A stretch of 7,417 nt of DNA from Alphaproteobacteria bacterium. Its GTDB lineage: Bacteria; Pseudomonadota; Alphaproteobacteria; Rhizobiales; Devosiaceae. Shown one piece after another: positions 5,582-7,417 of the stretch (positions are counted from its first letter, which is position 1; every line of letters begins with the position of its first letter). The position numbers and the translations under genes are program-made. The notes beneath the pieces are model-generated. The model did not search any database. It had not been told where the DNA came from and was given only the letters and a program-made list of their open reading frames with translations. The stretch is from contig JAADFY010000068.1 of the NCBI GenBank assembly GCA_013152625.1, forward strand, positions 1 through 7,417, read 5' to 3'.

Positions 5582-6169
5582 ATGCGACAGGCGAGCATAA
5601 AGCGCACCACAAACGAAACCGCACTGTCGGTGACGGTCAATCTGGACGGCACCGGCAAGGCCGACATTTCAACCGGCATCGGGTTTCTTGATCATATGCT
5701 TGAACAGATCGCCCGTCATGGGCTCATGGATATTGATCTAAAGGCAAGCGGTGATCTGCATATCGACATGCACCACACCACCGAAGACAGCGCCATTGTT
5801 CTGGGCCAGGCCATCGCCAAAGCCCTGGGTGACAAGCGCGGCATTGTCCGGTTTGCCTCGGTCGATCTGCCCATGGACGAAACCCTCTCCCGGGTCGCCA
5901 TTGATTTTTCGGGCCGGCCTTATCTGGTCTGGCGTGTGAAGTTTGCCGCCGCCAAGGTGGGGGAAATGGACACCGAATTGTTCCGGGAATGGTTTTACGC
6001 GTTTGCCATGAACGCAAAAATTACCTGTCACGTGGAGAATTTTTACGGCGACAATGCCCATCACATTGCCGAGAGTTGCTTTAAGGGGCTGGCCAGAGCC
6101 CTGCGTCAGGCGCTGGAAATCGACCCGCGCGCCGGCAACAATATACCCTCCACCAAAGGCACCCTTTAG
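5582..6169 (+). CDS. hisB: Imidazoleglycerol-phosphate dehydratase HisB
   Basis: HisB removes water from imidazole glycerol phosphate to give imidazole acetol phosphate in histidine synthesis. The 195-residue product has the normal length of the monofunctional enzyme. Key features are TGIGFLDHML (31-40), the metal-binding HHTTED (64-69), VDLPMDET (94-101), FFREWFYAFA-like LFREWFYAFA (133-142), and the second metal site NAHHIAESCFK (158-168), which supply the His and Glu ligands for two Mn ions. The frame is open further upstream to an ATG at 5471, but family proteins begin at MRxASxxRxTNET, which fits the ATG at 5582; the extension would also overlap the presumed promoters. The start has only a poor GGGA upstream. 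The DUF2628 gene follows after 36 bases. Confidence 0.97.
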   Translation: MRQASIKRTTNETALSVTVNLDGTGKADISTGIGFLDHMLEQIARHGLMDIDLKASGDLHIDMHHTTEDSAIVLGQAIAKALGDKRGIVRFASVDLPMDETLSRVAIDFSGRPYLVWRVKFAAAKVGEMDTELFREWFYAFAMNAKITCHVENFYGDNAHHIAESCFKGLARALRQALEIDPRAGNNIPSTKGTL

Positions 6170-6205
6170 GGCCTGGGCCAAAACCGCTATGACGGAAACA
6201 GCCAC

Positions 6206-6628
6206 ATGACCAATTTCGCTATTTACGGACGTGAACTAAAAACCGGATTAAACGCCGATCCCGGTACTGCCGACATCAAGGTGATCGGCGACCGGTTCTC
6301 CATCGGCGCCTTTCTTGTTGCCCCCATCTGGTGCATCTGGCATGGGCTGTGGCTGGAATTGGCCGCTCTGTTTGGCATTGCTGTTGTGCTCGCGTTTGCC
6401 ACCGTTCTGGTGGGCGAGGATGCGGCGGGCTGGCTGGGGCTGGCGGTGGCGGTTTTGCTCGGTCTGGAGGCCGGCGCCATTCGCTCCAGGGCCTTGGAGC
6501 GCAAGGGCTATACACTGATTGCCGATGTGGCCGCTCCCGGTCGCGAAGCCGCTGAACGGCTTTGGGTGCGCGCCCGGCTGGCCCAGAAAGCAACTTTCCG
6601 CAACACAAACCCCACCCCCATTGTTTAG
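6206..6628 (+). CDS. DUF2628 domain membrane protein in the his operon
   Basis: The function of this 140-residue protein is unknown. The sequence fits DUF2628: a short N-terminal part, then IGDRFSIGAFLVAPIWCIWHGLW (28-49), two hydrophobic stretches at about 33-69 and 76-92, LGLEAGAIRSRALERKGY (85-102) and a charged C-terminal tail containing a GREAAERLW segment. It is probably an inner-membrane protein with two or three helices. GGAAA precedes the ATG at suitable spacing. The gene sits 36 bases after hisB and three bases before hisH, so it is almost certainly co-transcribed with, and coupled to, the histidine genes. A DUF2628 gene in this position recurs in Hyphomicrobiales; a link to histidine synthesis is only an inference from position. 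Confidence 0.85.
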   Translation: MTNFAIYGRELKTGLNADPGTADIKVIGDRFSIGAFLVAPIWCIWHGLWLELAALFGIAVVLAFATVLVGEDAAGWLGLAVAVLLGLEAGAIRSRALERKGYTLIADVAAPGREAAERLWVRARLAQKATFRNTNPTPIV

Positions 6629-6631
6629 CTG

Positions 6632-7288
6632 ATGGACCAGACCGTTTTGATCGTCGATTACGGGTCGGGCAATATCAGGTCGGTCCAAAAAGCGCTTGAA
6701 CAGGCCGCTGTTGATGCCGGTGTGCCAGCAAAAATCGTGGTGAGCGCGGATCCGGCCCGGCTCGCCCGCGCGGATCGCATTGTTTTGCCCGGGGTTGGTG
6801 CATTTGCTGACTGCCGGGCCGGCCTTTACGGCATTGGTGGCCTGGTTGAGACCCTCAACGAACGGGTTGTGGCCCACCGGACCCCGTTCCTTGGAATTTG
6901 TGTCGGCATGCAGCTTATGGCGACCACGGGCCATGAAAAAGGTGTCCACCAGGGTCTGGACTGGATCCGGGGAACCGTGACCGCCCTCAAACCAAAAGAC
7001 AAGAGCCTCAAGATCCCCCATATGGGCTGGAATATTCTCAACCCGGTCCGCCCCCATCCGGTTCTGGACGGTTTAAGGCTGGGGCCAGACGGGCTGCATG
7101 CCTATTTTGTCCATTCATTCCGGTTTGAGACAAAAAACACCGCCGATCTGGTCGCTGTCACCGATTATGGCGGACCGGTAACCGCCTGTATCGCCCGGAA
7201 CAATATGTTTGGCACCCAGTTTCACCCGGAAAAAAGCCAGAAGCTGGGCCTTGGCCTGCTGGCCAATTTCCTGCGGTGGTCCCCCTAG
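6632..7288 (+). CDS. hisH: Imidazole glycerol phosphate synthase, glutamine amidotransferase subunit HisH
   Basis: HisH hydrolyses glutamine and channels ammonia to HisF, which makes imidazole glycerol phosphate and AICAR. The 218-residue product is a class I glutamine amidotransferase with VDYGSGNIRSV (8-18), PGVGAF (53-58, near the oxyanion region), the nucleophile Cys90 in LGICVGMQL, the IPHMGWN motif (128-134), the AYFVHSF segment (157-163), and His198 and Glu200 in TQFHPEKS completing the catalytic triad. It is intact. Three bases separate it from the DUF2628 stop and there is no clear Shine-Dalgarno sequence, so its translation probably depends on the upstream gene. Its partner HisF and the usual next gene hisA are not seen in the remaining 129 bases. 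Confidence 0.97.
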   Translation: MDQTVLIVDYGSGNIRSVQKALEQAAVDAGVPAKIVVSADPARLARADRIVLPGVGAFADCRAGLYGIGGLVETLNERVVAHRTPFLGICVGMQLMATTGHEKGVHQGLDWIRGTVTALKPKDKSLKIPHMGWNILNPVRPHPVLDGLRLGPDGLHAYFVHSFRFETKNTADLVAVTDYGGPVTACIARNNMFGTQFHPEKSQKLGLGLLANFLRWSP

Positions 7289-7299
7289 GGTCCGGACCC
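7288..7299. repeat. Perfect 12-bp palindrome at the end of hisH
   Basis: GGGTCCGGACCC is its own reverse complement and begins at the last base of the hisH stop codon. As RNA it could form only a short stem with a small loop, and no T-run follows. It could be a protein-binding site or chance in GC-rich DNA. Confidence 0.4.
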
Positions 7300-7319
7300 A
7301 TAAACGGAGATGAAATGGT

Positions 7320-7417
7320 ATGAGCCAATTTGTTCACATAACAGGCGCAAGAACGATGGAAACCATTTTGACTGATCGGGTTGCCGAACCGAAAAACCGG
7401 TTCCCACTTTTTCTGGC
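7320..7417 (+). CDS. Possible small open frame running off the window edge
   Basis: An ATG at 7320 opens a frame that stays open to the edge (32 codons visible), beginning MSQFVHITGARTMETILTD. A GGAG at 7306-7309, ten bases upstream, supports translation. Two other ATGs nearby (7310 and 7315) lead to short frames. The sequence is not hisA and I do not recognise it. From about 7384 the frame runs through a REP-like palindrome, which suggests either non-coding DNA or a gene carrying a repeat insertion. Confidence 0.25.
   Translation, partial: MSQFVHITGARTMETILTDRVAEPKNRFPLFL
7384..7417. repeat. REP-like palindromic element, cut by the window edge
   Basis: CCGAAAAA (7389-7396) and TTTTTCTGG (7408-7416) are near-perfect inverse complements with one bulged base, around a core containing AACCGGTT and CCCAC. 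The phrase AACCGGTTCCCACTTTT is, from memory, a common dispersed motif between genes in Hyphomicrobiales genomes. Its right boundary is not visible. Confidence 0.5.

Noticed and set aside
5738..6205. 155-residue minus-strand open frame
   Set aside because: It is antisense to hisB and has no recognisable features.
6248..7057. 269-residue minus-strand open frame
   Set aside because: It is antisense to DUF2628 and hisH, both strongly supported, and is explained by the scarcity of stops opposite high-GC genes.

Overview
This window looks like chromosomal core DNA of an alphaproteobacterium in the order Hyphomicrobiales (Rhizobiales), perhaps near Devosia or Pelagibacterium. The evidence is the high-GC codon use, the gene order dnaQ / secB - fxsA / timA (Tim44-like) - smr - xre / hslU - hslV / hisB - DUF2628 - hisH, and a rhizobial-type palindromic repeat at the right edge. 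I assigned all products from motifs and remembered family features; no search was run.

Layout. Positions 1-89 (+) hold the last codons of dnaQ, which converges on secB (97-661, -). secB carries an apparent one-base insertion near 397 that splits it into two frames. fxsA (771-1214, -) lies upstream of secB on the same strand. A divergent promoter region (1229-1368) separates fxsA from a rightward cluster: timA (1369-2097), smr (2235-2906) and a small XRE-type regulator (2903-3277) that overlaps smr by four bases. The timA-smr gap, where relatives usually carry mltA, holds only a short 12-bp tandem repeat. A 194-bp gap rich in inverted and direct repeats (3278-3471) separates xre from hslU (3472-4782, -). 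hslV (4843-5412, -) precedes hslU in the same transcription unit, with a hairpin between them and a plausible heat-shock (sigma-32) promoter upstream. On the other side of that promoter region the histidine genes run rightward: hisB (5582-6169), a DUF2628 membrane protein gene (6206-6628) and hisH (6632-7288). After hisH there is a perfect 12-bp palindrome and then a doubtful open frame that runs into a REP-like palindrome. hisA, the usual next gene, is not visible within the window.

Together the genes cover envelope protein handling (SecB, TimA, FxsA), ATP-dependent proteolysis under stress (HslUV) and histidine synthesis (HisB, HisH). I see no sign of a new defence system, mobile element, CRISPR array or toxin-antitoxin pair. 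The points worth a second look are the secB frameshift, the missing mltA with its minisatellite, the xre-hslU repeat mosaic, the candidate sigma-32 promoter, the DUF2628 gene inside the his operon, and the repeat-bearing frame at the right edge.
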